Of a stretch of DNA of 42,670 nt, positions 1-8,088 are shown piece by piece. Source of the stretch: Rhizonema sp. PD37 (GTDB lineage Bacteria > Cyanobacteriota > Cyanobacteriia > Cyanobacteriales > Nostocaceae). Under the pieces are notes generated by a model. That model searched no databases and was not told the DNA's origin. It was given only the letters and a program-made list of their open reading frames with translations. Both the position numbers and the translations under genes were made by a program. Position 1 is the stretch's first letter; each line of letters begins with the position of its first letter. The stretch spans positions 1 through 42,670 of the forward strand of contig JAQYWO010000037.1 of assembly GCA_029379215.1 (NCBI GenBank), read 5' to 3'.

Positions 1-798
1 CATCAGTGTGTACCTATTTTTTCCGGTAACGTTTCGGAATCCTGTGAACGGTTACCTTTTACCATAGGAATTTTATTAATTTTACTAGGAATACAGCGTC
101 TATTTTTAAGTCGTTTCTTTCCTAGCGAAATAAAACATGTCAGTTCAGCAATTAAGTTGCGTCATTGGTTAGCAGTTTCTTTACCATTATTGTTTCTCGA
201 TAGTTCTTTCATGATTCTCAATCAAACGGATACCTTGTTGATTGGATCAATGTTAGGGACAAAATTCGTCGGAATTTACAACACAGCATCTCAAACTGCT
301 AATGGTGTCAGAATTTTTCTTACCGCAGTAAATTCCATAGCAGCCCCAGAGTTTGCTTCCCTATATGCTCAAGGTGATATTTCCGGACTTCAAAAATTAA
401 CATCTACGATTGCTAAGTGGATATTTTTACCGACTTTATTCGTAGCTAGCGGTTTAATTTTATTTGCCGATCCTGTCCTTAACCTATTTGGCTTAGAATT
501 TGCTGCTGGTAAATGGGCGATGATAGCATTGGTATTAGGAGAATTGGTGAATGTGGGAGCAGGTTCAGTCGGTTATTTATTGATTATGACTGGGCACCAA
601 AACCAGTGTGCTAAAGTAATTGGTATCTGTGCTGTCATTAATATCGTTCTTAACTTCATCGCAATTCCCACACTGGGTATTTTCGGTGCTGGATTGGCGA
701 CAGCGTTGTCAATGGCATTATGGAATGTCTGGTTGAATACTTTAGTCGTCAAGTATTTGGATATCAATCCTTCTATCGTTGCGGCTTTGAGAAGTTGA
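1..798 (+). CDS. Polysaccharide flippase (MATE/Wzx-like), C-terminal part
   Basis: The frame is open from the first base of the window, so the gene starts upstream; the TTG at 157 is only an internal codon. About 265 residues are visible. They are strongly hydrophobic and contain several predicted membrane helices separated by short polar loops. The segment around NQTDTLLIGSMLG followed by GIYNTASQ is typical of oligosaccharide flippases of the MVF/MATE fold, which move lipid-linked glycans across the inner membrane. The C-terminal helices with repeated Gly and Ala and the ending after a short polar tail fit the family. Substrate cannot be told. Family assignment is by pattern recognition. 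Confidence 0.75.
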   Translation, partial: HQCVPIFSGNVSESCERLPFTIGILLILLGIQRLFLSRFFPSEIKHVSSAIKLRHWLAVSLPLLFLDSSFMILNQTDTLLIGSMLGTKFVGIYNTASQTANGVRIFLTAVNSIAAPEFASLYAQGDISGLQKLTSTIAKWIFLPTLFVASGLILFADPVLNLFGLEFAAGKWAMIALVLGELVNVGAGSVGYLLIMTGHQNQCAKVIGICAVINIVLNFIAIPTLGIFGAGLATALSMALWNVWLNTLVVKYLDINPSIVAALRS

Positions 799-888
799 CT
801 ATATCACAAAGTATCCGTTACTAAAAAAAAGCAGTGATACCCTACAAGCTTTCTAATTTACAAAGTCAAATTAAAAATCTGTTGCGCG

Positions 889-1374
889 GTGAACCCATTA
901 AATTTGAATGCGCCAGTTTACTTTGTTGATAGTATTGCATTGGTGAAACGCTATATTAATGAGAAAGGTTCAGCATTGGTTTTGAGTTTATTTAACCCAG
1001 CATTAAATAGTGAAATATTAGATGCAGATATTACAAGTGTTGAGATTATTGCTGCGATTACACGGTAAAGGCGTGATGGTAAGGTTACTAAAACAAATGC
1101 GTGATTTGTATGCAATCTTTTTTAAATTGACTTAATATCTGAGTATCAAGTTGTATAAATTACAGAAAATATTGTTAACTCTGCAATCGTATTAGCAGAA
1201 ACATATAAATTACGAGGTTATGATGCAGTACAGTTAGCAGCAGGTTATGCAATAAATGCTCTTTGTGCAGCTAATAGTTTACCCTCTGTCATATTTGTAT
1301 CTGCTGATAATGAGTTGAATAAAGCAGCTGTAAGCGAAGGACTAATAGTTGAAAACCCTAACAACTATTCTTAG
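889..1374 (+). pseudogene. Decayed PIN-domain (VapC-like) toxin gene
   Basis: One continuous frame from a GTG at 889 gives recognisable PIN-domain pieces: VYFVDSIALVKRY (first acidic motif), SVEIIAAITR and, near the end, LRGYDAVQLAAG, then a normal-looking tail ending NNYS at the stop at 1372-1374. The frame is broken by stops at 1066-1068 (TAA), 1102-1104 (TGA), 1123-1125 (TAA) and 1156-1158 (TAA). No frame change is needed to join the pieces, so decay is mainly by point mutations. PIN proteins of this type are Mg-dependent RNases, usually paired with a small antitoxin; no intact antitoxin is seen upstream. Confidence 0.75.
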
Positions 1375-1640
1375 GCTGAAGGTTCCCCAGGCAAGATACT
1401 AACAGCTATAAATTTCATATCCCACAAAACCTGTTTTTGTTAATCGTCAGCGCCCGCTTGCTGTTTGTCTTGCATTGCGGAAAGATTCGCTGCTTGATAC
1501 TCTACAATTGTCTGGACAGTGCGATCGCACCAGCTAAGTCAATCTACAATTTACACAGATTTGCTTAAATCTAAATTAACAATCATAGTGATCCACAGTC
1601 ACAGTTTCCCTACCTTAGAAGCATAACCAGGAGAGTCAAC

Positions 1641-3068
1641 TTGCCTCATCCGATTTACCGCGCTCAACCACGCCTAGAGTCTATCCCACAGCGTTTTAAC
1701 CTGCTGGCATACTATATTTTTCGCTCCTCACTACCAATCTTAAGACGATTGCGGACAAGACCGTGGTTACCAAGTGGTATCTCGCGGATGGAAACTAAGA
1801 ATGTCGAGATACTCGTGGAACTCTACCAAAAATTCCAGGCTGGCAAAATTCGCTTTTTAATTGCATTTCGCCACCCAGAAGTAGACGATCCCCTTTGCAT
1901 GATGTACTTATTATCTCGTGCTGTACCAAAAGTGGCTCGTCAACGGGGTATCTCACTGCAATACCCAACTCATTCTTATTTTCTCTATGATCGGGGAATG
2001 ACTTTGTGGGCTGGGAACTGGCTTGGTTGGCTGATGTCTTGGTTAGGCGGTTTGGCGATTCATCGTGGAAAGCTAGATCGGGCGAGTCTGCGAACAACAC
2101 GAGATTTGTTTGCCAATGGTAAAATGCCAATAGCGGTGGCTCCAGAAGGAGCGACTAATGGACATAGTGAAATTGTCAGCCCTCTAGAACCTGGCGTTGC
2201 TCAGATGAGCTTCTGGTGTGTAGAAGACTTGGTGAGAGCTAACCGAACTGAGGAAGTTCTGATTGTCCCAGTTGGTATTCAATATAGCTACATCAATCCA
2301 GGTTGGGCAAAACTAGACTGGCTTTTAAGTCAATTAGAAGCTGATAGCGGTTTGCCAGTGCAGCGCATCGATCGCTATGACATGGAATTCATTGAAAAGG
2401 TTTTCTATGAGCGATTGTTTAGCCTGGGTGAAAATATCCTTTCTCAGATGGAACAGTTTTACGATCGCTTCAATCACCAACACCCACGAGTTCCAGCTGC
2501 AACCCTCCCACAAGAACCATCTACTCACCGTAATCAAGTGCTTGCGACTCGTCTTGAGGCTTTACTAGACAGATCGCTAAAAGCTGCAGAGCAATATTTT
2601 AGTCTTGAACCACAAGGAACTGTGATTGAACGCTGTCGTCGAATAGAGTCAGTCGGTTGGAACGATATTTACCGGACTGATTTGCCTGACTTGGACAGCT
2701 TATCTCCCTTACAGCAAGGCTTAGCAGACTGGATTGCGGAAGAAGCATCTATGCGGTTGCTACACATGCGTTTAGTAGAGAGTTTTGTCGCAGTTACAGC
2801 TACCTATGTTCAGGAAAAGCCTTCCTTTAGCAGATTTGCAGAAACTTCCTTAATTTTATTCGATATTATCGCCCGGATTAAAGGGGACAAAAACCCCCGA
2901 CGGCCTCGATTAGGTTGGCGGCAAGCAAAGATGAGCGTGGGTGAACCAATCTCAATCACAGAACGCTCGTCAGCTTATCAGACAAATCGTCAAGCAGCAA
3001 AACTAGCAGTGAACAACCTGACACAAGACTTACAAATGGCGTTGGAGAAGATAATTTCATCACCGTGA
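1641..3068 (+). CDS. PlsC-like 1-acyl-glycerol-3-phosphate acyltransferase family protein
   Basis: 475 residues from a TTG with a close upstream purine-rich site (CCAGGAGAG). An acyltransferase block I is visible as FRHPEVDDP around residues 77-84 (His78 with Asp83 gives HX4D), and a block III equivalent PEGATNG at about 169-175, where PlsC usually has FPEGTRS. This predicts acyl transfer to a lysophospholipid or related acceptor at the membrane. The protein is about twice the length of a minimal PlsC. The C-terminal 250 residues are helical and lack motifs I can name; this long form is common in cyanobacteria. No operon partner is evident. Acceptor specificity is unknown. Confidence 0.75.
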   Translation: MPHPIYRAQPRLESIPQRFNLLAYYIFRSSLPILRRLRTRPWLPSGISRMETKNVEILVELYQKFQAGKIRFLIAFRHPEVDDPLCMMYLLSRAVPKVARQRGISLQYPTHSYFLYDRGMTLWAGNWLGWLMSWLGGLAIHRGKLDRASLRTTRDLFANGKMPIAVAPEGATNGHSEIVSPLEPGVAQMSFWCVEDLVRANRTEEVLIVPVGIQYSYINPGWAKLDWLLSQLEADSGLPVQRIDRYDMEFIEKVFYERLFSLGENILSQMEQFYDRFNHQHPRVPAATLPQEPSTHRNQVLATRLEALLDRSLKAAEQYFSLEPQGTVIERCRRIESVGWNDIYRTDLPDLDSLSPLQQGLADWIAEEASMRLLHMRLVESFVAVTATYVQEKPSFSRFAETSLILFDIIARIKGDKNPRRPRLGWRQAKMSVGEPISITERSSAYQTNRQAAKLAVNNLTQDLQMALEKIISSP

Positions 3069-3126
3069 GTTATAACTATATATTTCTGTCAGTTGTGTCT
3101 CATACTGTTACGCCCTCTCCCCCAAC

Positions 3127-3150
3127 CCCTCTCCCAAGTTTGGGAGAGGG
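3127..3150. repeat. CCCTCTCCCA hairpin repeat
   Basis: CCCTCTCCCA (3127-3136) and TGGGAGAGGG (3141-3150) form a perfect 10-bp stem with an AGTT loop. It lies about 60 bases after the acyltransferase stop. No clear U-tract follows, so it looks more like an interspersed palindromic repeat than a classic terminator. Confidence 0.6.
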
Positions 3151-3242
3151 CGGAGAGTCGGATATGTGAGGGTATTATGTATGTGACTTAAGCGAGAAAA
3201 ATATCTATCATGTTCGGTAAAAGACTTGTAAATAAAAGATAG

Positions 3243-3294
3243 GTTCGTAGTTGCGCTTCAGCGCTCTCAGACTGCTAAGAGCGCAACTACGAAC
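3243..3294. repeat. 15-bp inverted repeat (REP/MITE-like)
   Basis: GTTCGTAGTTGCGCT at 3243-3257 is the exact reverse complement of 3280-3294, with a 22-base loop that itself contains a CGCTCT/AGAGCG pairing option. The shape is that of the interspersed palindromic repeats common in Nostocales genomes. Confidence 0.65.
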
Positions 3295-3561
3295 TTTATC
3301 ATAAGTTTTCAGCCGAATATGAGATGACTTGGAGTGGCACGTTTTGCCCCTAGCACCGAGGGCGATCGCTCAATTGATACTGTGCATGAAAAAGCTGGAG
3401 GAGTCGAAGGCGAAAGAAATTAAGCTGATGACGCAGTATAGAGGAGGGCTGAGACGTTGCAGCGAAATAGAGTTAATATTTTATCCCCTTTAATTGTGGT
3501 GTAGAACAAAATGGATATAGGTTTATAACCCACTCGGCGAACAAAAACGCGAGATACTCCG

Positions 3562-3669
3562 ATGACAGCACTTACATTAAACCTCAATTCTGTAATTAAA
3601 CTGACAACAGAGCAGTTTTATCAATTGTGTGAAGATAACCCCGATTTAAGATTAGAACGCAATCGTTAA
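3562..3669 (+). pseudogene. N-terminal stub of a Uma2-family endonuclease
   Basis: 35 codons from ATG. The start MTALTLNLNSVIKLTTEQF followed by YQLCEDNPDLRLER matches the usual beginning of cyanobacterial Uma2 (DUF820) proteins, which are about 190-210 residues long. The frame ends at TAA 3667-3669 exactly where the core fold should begin. The rest is replaced by the 3' end of the convergent DUF5615 gene. All catalytic residues of the PD-(D/E)XK fold are missing. Confidence 0.65.
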
Positions 3670-3946
3670 TTTTGGTAATTAATGGTAGCAGGTAATCCGG
3701 ACGCATACTCAAGGCATCCAGTACTACAACTTGTAACGTAAGCTCACGCAAATTTTGTTGGTATGGCAAGTTCTTATCCGCTGTAATAAACACATCAAAA
3801 GGATGTGCCTCTGCTAGAGCTAAAAGTTCTCGATCTTTGACACCGCGCCAACCCATCTCCTCAACATTTTGCACCAAGTGTCCTGCATCCACAAGTGGTT
3901 TTTTTAATTTCTTGCTCAACAGATTTTCATCAAGTAGAATGAACAC
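3596..3946 (-). CDS. DUF5615 PIN-like toxin
   Basis: 116 residues from a GTG at 3946-3944. The N-terminus FILLDENLLSKKLKKPL, the central KDRELLALAEAH and FITADKNL are the acidic patches of the DUF5615 (Mut7-C/PIN-like) family, usually the toxic RNase half of a pair with DUF433. The start lies inside the 3' end of the DUF433 gene on the same strand, giving translational coupling. The C-terminus (LHTIDKTALLSV) runs over the Uma2 stub on the other strand, so the last residues may be acquired rather than native. Frame is intact, but its antitoxin is frameshifted. Confidence 0.75.
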   Translation of the reverse strand: MFILLDENLLSKKLKKPLVDAGHLVQNVEEMGWRGVKDRELLALAEAHPFDVFITADKNLPYQQNLRELTLQVVVLDALSMRPDYLLPLITKINDCVLILNRGYLHTIDKTALLSV

Positions 3947-4182
3947 GAGCGATTCGCTCCTGATCTAGCATTGCTTTTGCAATCACTTCCAGTCACTAGC
4001 AATACCTGCGCCTGCAAGTGTGGGAAATCTTCTAGAAATTCGGCTAAGCCTGCTTCACCTTCGAGGTAGTCAAAAAAGGTTTGCAATGGAACTCGCGTGC
4101 CAACAAAGACTGGAGTTCCACTCATAATCTCTGGATCGGAGTGAATAATTCGTCGGTCACATAGAACCCTTTGAATGTCCAT
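3916..4182 (-). CDS. DUF433 antitoxin, probably frameshifted near the C-terminus
   Basis: 88 residues from ATG. Residues 1-55 are a clear DUF433 domain: IIHSDPEIMSGTPVFVGTRV and FFDYLEGEAGLAEFLEDFP. After that the translation becomes unlike the family. Dropping one base near 3992-3995 restores a typical ending (VLEVIAKAMLDQER, then RVHST and stop at 3932-3930), which would overlap the toxin GTG. The frameshifted version instead ends at 3916. DUF433 proteins neutralise DUF5615 toxins through this C-terminal region, so function is doubtful. The same extra base is present in the second, degenerate copy at 8739-8976. Confidence 0.7.
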   Translation of the reverse strand: MDIQRVLCDRRIIHSDPEIMSGTPVFVGTRVPLQTFFDYLEGEAGLAEFLEDFPHLQAQVLLVTGSDCKSNARSGANRSCSFYLMKIC

Positions 4183-4282
4183 CTTACAAGTAATAACACT
4201 CTTGGTGGTAGCTTGGAGTTTCGTCTCATTGTAGCTTAAGCTATAGAGTGAAAAATCTGGGATAGTGGGATGGGGATTTTAA

Positions 4283-4906
4283 TTAAATAACTGAGTCAAA
4301 TATTTGTTGAGCGGTTAGATTCAACTGCGGCAAAGCAGGCGATATGATGCGGTCAGTACCTTTAAATGGTGTCATTTGATATTCAGCATCGATTAATTCA
4401 CATACAAAAATCGTTGGTTGTTTGGGATTGCCGATAAACTTGCGTCCGCCTAACCCTTTATAATCTATAATCCAGTATTCGGGGATGCCCATTTTTTCAT
4501 AGCTTCCAAATTTGTTATAGTAATCATCCTGCCAATTCATTGAAACGACTTCGATTAGTAACGCTACAGTTTCGGGGTAAATAACGGTGGATTCTTTTTT
4601 CCACAAAGGTTCAACCTTTAAATTGTCACGATTTAATACCAATACATCAGGTATGTAGGCTGATTCGCCATTGGGTGTTTTGACTAATCCTGTTTTTGGG
4701 ATGGTGTATGGTAATTCGCACCGCTCAAATTCGATTGTAATTTTTTTGCTTAAAAAACCTAAAACATCTTCATGGTCGCCAGTTGGTGGTGGCATCTCGA
4801 CTATTGCTCCGTTATGTAGTTCGTAGCGCAGTGTTGAATTTTCTGGATACCATTCTATAAATTCATCGAACGAATAGAGTTTTTGTAGCGGTTGGGTTTG
4901 GGTCAT
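4283..4906 (-). CDS. Uma2-family endonuclease (DUF820)
   Basis: 207 residues, normal length for Uma2. Family landmarks in order: YELHNGAIVEMPPPTGDHE near the N-terminus, IPDVLVLNRDN (the PD of the nuclease fold), LLIEVVSMNWQDDYYNKFGS (E..S with the following D and K), and GIPEYWIIDY near the C-terminus. Uma2 proteins are PD-(D/E)XK nuclease-fold proteins, abundant and often in many copies in cyanobacteria; biological roles are unclear. It stands alone, 100 bases from the DUF433 promoter side. Confidence 0.85.
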   Translation of the reverse strand: MTQTQPLQKLYSFDEFIEWYPENSTLRYELHNGAIVEMPPPTGDHEDVLGFLSKKITIEFERCELPYTIPKTGLVKTPNGESAYIPDVLVLNRDNLKVEPLWKKESTVIYPETVALLIEVVSMNWQDDYYNKFGSYEKMGIPEYWIIDYKGLGGRKFIGNPKQPTIFVCELIDAEYQMTPFKGTDRIISPALPQLNLTAQQIFDSVI

Positions 4907-4914
4907 AAAAGTTA

Positions 4915-5223
4915 CTAGTAGGGTTTATTTTTACTGATCCTTATTTTGATTGGAATAAGAGCAATTGTAATATTCATCATCATAAACAAGTTCTGCGTGT
5001 GAGGCAGGGGCTGAGTGTCCCTTACCTCTTCCAACTCTACAATCGCTTCCCCAAGTGAATCGACTCGCGCTTGTTGTGATTCCCGGCGATATGGCTTAAG
5101 CCGTTGCCTTCTCTTCTCAGTAGCGGAGACGCTGCTTTGTAGCTTGCTTCCCCGTTGGCGTACGCCAACGGGGAAGCAATGAATATTCGGCTGACATATT
5201 CCCAATCTTGGCATACGGCGCAC
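4915..5223 (-). pseudogene. Degenerate reading-frame region of unknown origin
   Basis: An open frame of 102 codons exists, but its composition is poor and it reads straight through a 32-bp perfect palindrome. Short stretches in other frames on this strand look protein-like (for example AKALIEIGAPYAKIGNMSAE near 5200-5240), suggesting an old gene interrupted by repeat insertion and indels. I do not recognise the family and do not claim a product. Confidence 0.3.
5146..5177. repeat. 32-bp perfect palindrome
   Basis: GCTTCCCCGTTGGCGT followed directly by its reverse complement, with no loop. It is GC-rich in an AT-rich surrounding. This is a cyanobacterial interspersed palindromic repeat type rather than a terminator. 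Confidence 0.75.
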
Positions 5224-5260
5224 CTATCTCAATCAACGCTTTCGCCGAACTGAATCGATT

Positions 5261-6031
5261 CTACCAAGGCAATTGGCTACCATCCCAGGAGAAAAACTGT
5301 CCACTATCACCTTCTTGAAGTTGTTCGATGACAGCTAGCAATTGGGTAACAGTACGTTCTACAGAGAATAATTTTTCAGCAGGTACATTTCCCTGATATG
5401 GACGGGAAAGGCGTGTATCGGTAGTACCTGGGTGTAACATGACGACTAAAGTTTTGGGGCTAGATCTGCCATACTCGATCGCCACATTTCGCATAAACAT
5501 ATTCAGTGCAGCTTTGGAAGCACGGTAACCATACCATCCGCCTAATTGATTATCACCAATACTACCAACCTTCGCAGAAATACTGGCAAAAACGCTGCGA
5601 TCGCTATGCTTGAATAGAGGTAATAAATGTTTGGCAAGCAAGACAGACCCAATACTGTTAACCTGAAAGTACCGCAGCAAACGTTCTGGCTCGATTTGTC
5701 TTAAACTTTTTTCCGGTTGCACAGAACCTTCATGTAGTAACCCCACACAGTTGACTACCAAGTGCAGCTTGTTAACCTCAGTACGTATCTGCTGAACACA
5801 TTCAACAATCTGCAACTCGTCAGTGATATCCATTGAAAGACAAATTAATCGTTCAGGATATTTATCTTGAAGAGCTATTAATTCAGAAGCTGACTCCAAT
5901 TGACGGTATGTCGCGTATATCTTGGCAATTCTGTCATCTTGTAGTAAAAGTTGCACAAAACCAAGACCAATACCTTGGCTTGCGCCGACAATTAATACAT
6001 TATTATGATTAATTTCATCGACAAGAGACAT
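5261..6031 (-). CDS. Short-chain dehydrogenase/reductase
   Basis: 256 residues, classical SDR length. Cofactor motif GASQGIG at about 16-22, NCVG (the NNAG position) at 94-97, Asn125, and catalytic Ser near 152 with Tyr169-x3-Lys173 (YRASK). These predict an NAD(P)H-dependent oxidoreductase with a Rossmann fold. The overall form resembles CsgA/C-factor-like SDRs. No pathway neighbours indicate the substrate. The next gene on the strand is the Gfo/Idh/MocA-like gene 150 bases upstream, so co-transcription is possible but not shown. Confidence 0.85.
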   Translation of the reverse strand: MSLVDEINHNNVLIVGASQGIGLGFVQLLLQDDRIAKIYATYRQLESASELIALQDKYPERLICLSMDITDELQIVECVQQIRTEVNKLHLVVNCVGLLHEGSVQPEKSLRQIEPERLLRYFQVNSIGSVLLAKHLLPLFKHSDRSVFASISAKVGSIGDNQLGGWYGYRASKAALNMFMRNVAIEYGRSSPKTLVVMLHPGTTDTRLSRPYQGNVPAEKLFSVERTVTQLLAVIEQLQEGDSGQFFSWDGSQLPW

Positions 6032-6180
6032 TCTGTTAAGTTATGAAGTAAAGTGCGTTATGCACATTATAGGTATTATTCTTTACAAAGAATACCCTGA
6101 CCGTTAAATCACTCATGATTGAAGTATCTCACATCTCTAAGCAGCTATCCATGCGATGTGAGCTGGCTGTTTTGCAAGGT

Positions 6181-7245
6181 TCAGGTCGATTGTCCGGTCT
6201 GTGCCGATGACTGCACCTCGTCAACGAGCCGCGCCAGGTGAACGGCATGAGTAAAGTCAGGTGCGTTCGTGCTACCCTGAGCGATGTCATCACGAAGAGC
6301 GGCATAGACTCCGGCGACATTAACGGCGGTATCTGGCATCGCTCCTAGTTCGCCTTCGTCGATCAACTGAGGCTGGTCATTGAGCGATAGGCGTAGGCGA
6401 CCTGTTGAGAAGCCTCTGAGCGCACCGCCATCTAACGCGAGCATACCCGCTTCCCCAATCACTTCTAGTCGGAACGGTGATCCAAGGGGGCGACCGCCAG
6501 CGACCTCGATTGAAAGCGCCCCACCCTTTGCTAGGTGTGACTGTACAAGCAGATGATCGGGAATTGATCGCGCCTGCTTCGAGTCATCGCCGACCTGGAT
6601 TTCAGGATACTGAATTGTGGTTAGCGCACTTATGTCTGTAAGTTGACCCAGCAACATGTTGACGAGATCCAGCGCATGACCGCCGTGAATCGTCACGTGG
6701 GTAGCACCGTTCTCAGCATTCTCTAAGTAAGAATCTGCCGTCGCTATTTTCGGACCGAAAGCACCTGTGCTGGAGTAAAGTCGGGCACTCAGCACCCGAC
6801 TGATCGCACCAGACGCAACGAGATCGCGGACACGATGTGCAGCGGGGTTCATTCGCGCTTGAAGCCCAGTTGCCGCATGGATACTTGCAGCGTCAGCAGC
6901 GGCTACCATTTCCTCAGTCTCGGCAATGTTGCGACCGAGCGGCCACTCGCAGTAGATGTGCTTGCCTGCCGCGATCGCTCTCAAGACCAACTCGCGGTGA
7001 TTGGGCACCCTGACGCAAACCGCTACGAGGTCAACGTCCGGATCTCGAATCAGGTCATCTGAGCTGCCATAAGCCGCCTTTGCACCAAAAGCTTGAGCAG
7101 CAGCATCCGCTGTGGACTGTCTGCTCGTTGCTACCGCCGCCAACTCTAATCCTACCAACTTCTGAACGGCGACGACATGTGACTCCTTCGCCCAGCCGCG
7201 ATCGGCACTAGCACCAATGATTCCAACTCGCAATACTTTTGTCAT
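6181..7245 (-). CDS. Gfo/Idh/MocA-family (Gal80-like) oxidoreductase
   Basis: 354 residues from ATG behind a good ribosome site (GGAGGGAA). N-terminal Rossmann motif VGIIGASADRGW, then VCVRVPNH and CEWPLGRN at about 99-106, and a C-terminal alpha/beta domain with THVTIHGGHALDLV. In active sugar dehydrogenases of the family the central motif is EKP with a catalytic Lys; here it is EWP (Glu100-Trp101-Pro102), as in non-catalytic Gal80-like relatives. The gene is visibly more GC-rich than its neighbours and uses C/G-ending codons, which points to horizontal transfer, perhaps from a proteobacterium. Substrate or ligand unknown. Confidence 0.8.
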   Translation of the reverse strand: MTKVLRVGIIGASADRGWAKESHVVAVQKLVGLELAAVATSRQSTADAAAQAFGAKAAYGSSDDLIRDPDVDLVAVCVRVPNHRELVLRAIAAGKHIYCEWPLGRNIAETEEMVAAADAASIHAATGLQARMNPAAHRVRDLVASGAISRVLSARLYSSTGAFGPKIATADSYLENAENGATHVTIHGGHALDLVNMLLGQLTDISALTTIQYPEIQVGDDSKQARSIPDHLLVQSHLAKGGALSIEVAGGRPLGSPFRLEVIGEAGMLALDGGALRGFSTGRLRLSLNDQPQLIDEGELGAMPDTAVNVAGVYAALRDDIAQGSTNAPDFTHAVHLARLVDEVQSSAQTGQST

Positions 7246-7300
7246 GATGTTCCCTCCGTTAGTTCAGCGCAATAATCTAAATCGCTGTAATTTTAATCCC

Positions 7301-7879
7301 TTACGTTTTCAGGCTCACCAGCCAAACTGTTCCATCGAAGCCAGAGATAGCAATTTGTTTACCATCTGGGCTAAAGCTTATACCACTTAGCCGCCCTTGT
7401 GAGATTGCGAAGGTGGCGAGAGCAGTTCCTTTGAGATCCCAAACTCTCAAAACCCCATCATCTGCGACGGTGGCGATGTGTTGCCCAGAAAGTGACCAAA
7501 TTCGAGCTGTGCCATCATATCCAGCCGTGATAATGTTCTGTCCATCTGGACTGAAACTCGCATTAAACACGGGGCGATTGTGTCCCTTGAACTCAGCCAA
7601 CATCTGTCCAGAAGATGTCCATAATCTAGCTGTACCATCTTGAGAGGCAGTCACTAAACGTTGCCCATTCGGACTGAAATGTATACGATTCACTGTGACT
7701 GGATGAGCGTTGAAGTGATCTTTCTCGATTAACTGCATCGGTAATCTAGACGAGACAGATTGAGAGGTTTGCTCTCCTCTAATGCGATCAATGGCAAAAG
7801 TTGGCGCTATATTTAGGCTTCCGCTCTGCAAAACGCATACCAGAATTAAGCTGAAGAGTAGAGATAGATAATATTTCAA
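7301..7879 (-). CDS. Short exported WD40-repeat protein
   Basis: 192 residues with an N-terminal signal peptide (KYYLSLLFSLILVCVLQSG). WD40 units follow: VNRIHFSPNGQRLVTASQDG with TARLW, then ASFSPDGQNIITAGYDG with TARIW, a partial unit ending VADDGVLRVWDL, and a last unit with ISFSPDGKQIAISGFDG. Only about three and a half blades are present, whereas a closed propeller normally needs seven. The junction between SLSGQHIA and TVADDGVLRV lacks the start of a blade, as expected from recombination between repeats that removed several blades. Probably periplasmic; may be non-functional or oligomerise. Confidence 0.7.
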   Translation of the reverse strand: MKYYLSLLFSLILVCVLQSGSLNIAPTFAIDRIRGEQTSQSVSSRLPMQLIEKDHFNAHPVTVNRIHFSPNGQRLVTASQDGTARLWTSSGQMLAEFKGHNRPVFNASFSPDGQNIITAGYDGTARIWSLSGQHIATVADDGVLRVWDLKGTALATFAISQGRLSGISFSPDGKQIAISGFDGTVWLVSLKT

Positions 7880-8088
7880 GATGATGCCCTAAAGGATACA
7901 ACAAGAATAAAAGTGGGTTATCAGTTTCAGCAAGTGTCAAGCTCTCAACTACACTCCTTTGTGGCAACAACTGCTCCAAAGTGGGTTTGTATTTGCTTCT
8001 GACACAATCCAGGCATATCAGCACCTTACCTGTTGCGCCAAATCATCTGCTCATCCAAAATTGAAATAAGTAGAACAGTGTAGTAATA

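Larger units (their letters stand above)
3069..3561. other. Repeat-rich intergenic region
   Basis: No supported gene. The stretch holds two hairpin-forming repeats (listed separately) and a HIP1-like site near 3362. Short stop-bounded frames only. Confidence 0.5.

Noticed and set aside
7884..8040. A plus-strand protein-like frame (including SGFVFASDTIQAYQHLT)
   Set aside because: It has no start codon with a site and no family I recognise; it may be a fragment but is too weak to list as a gene.
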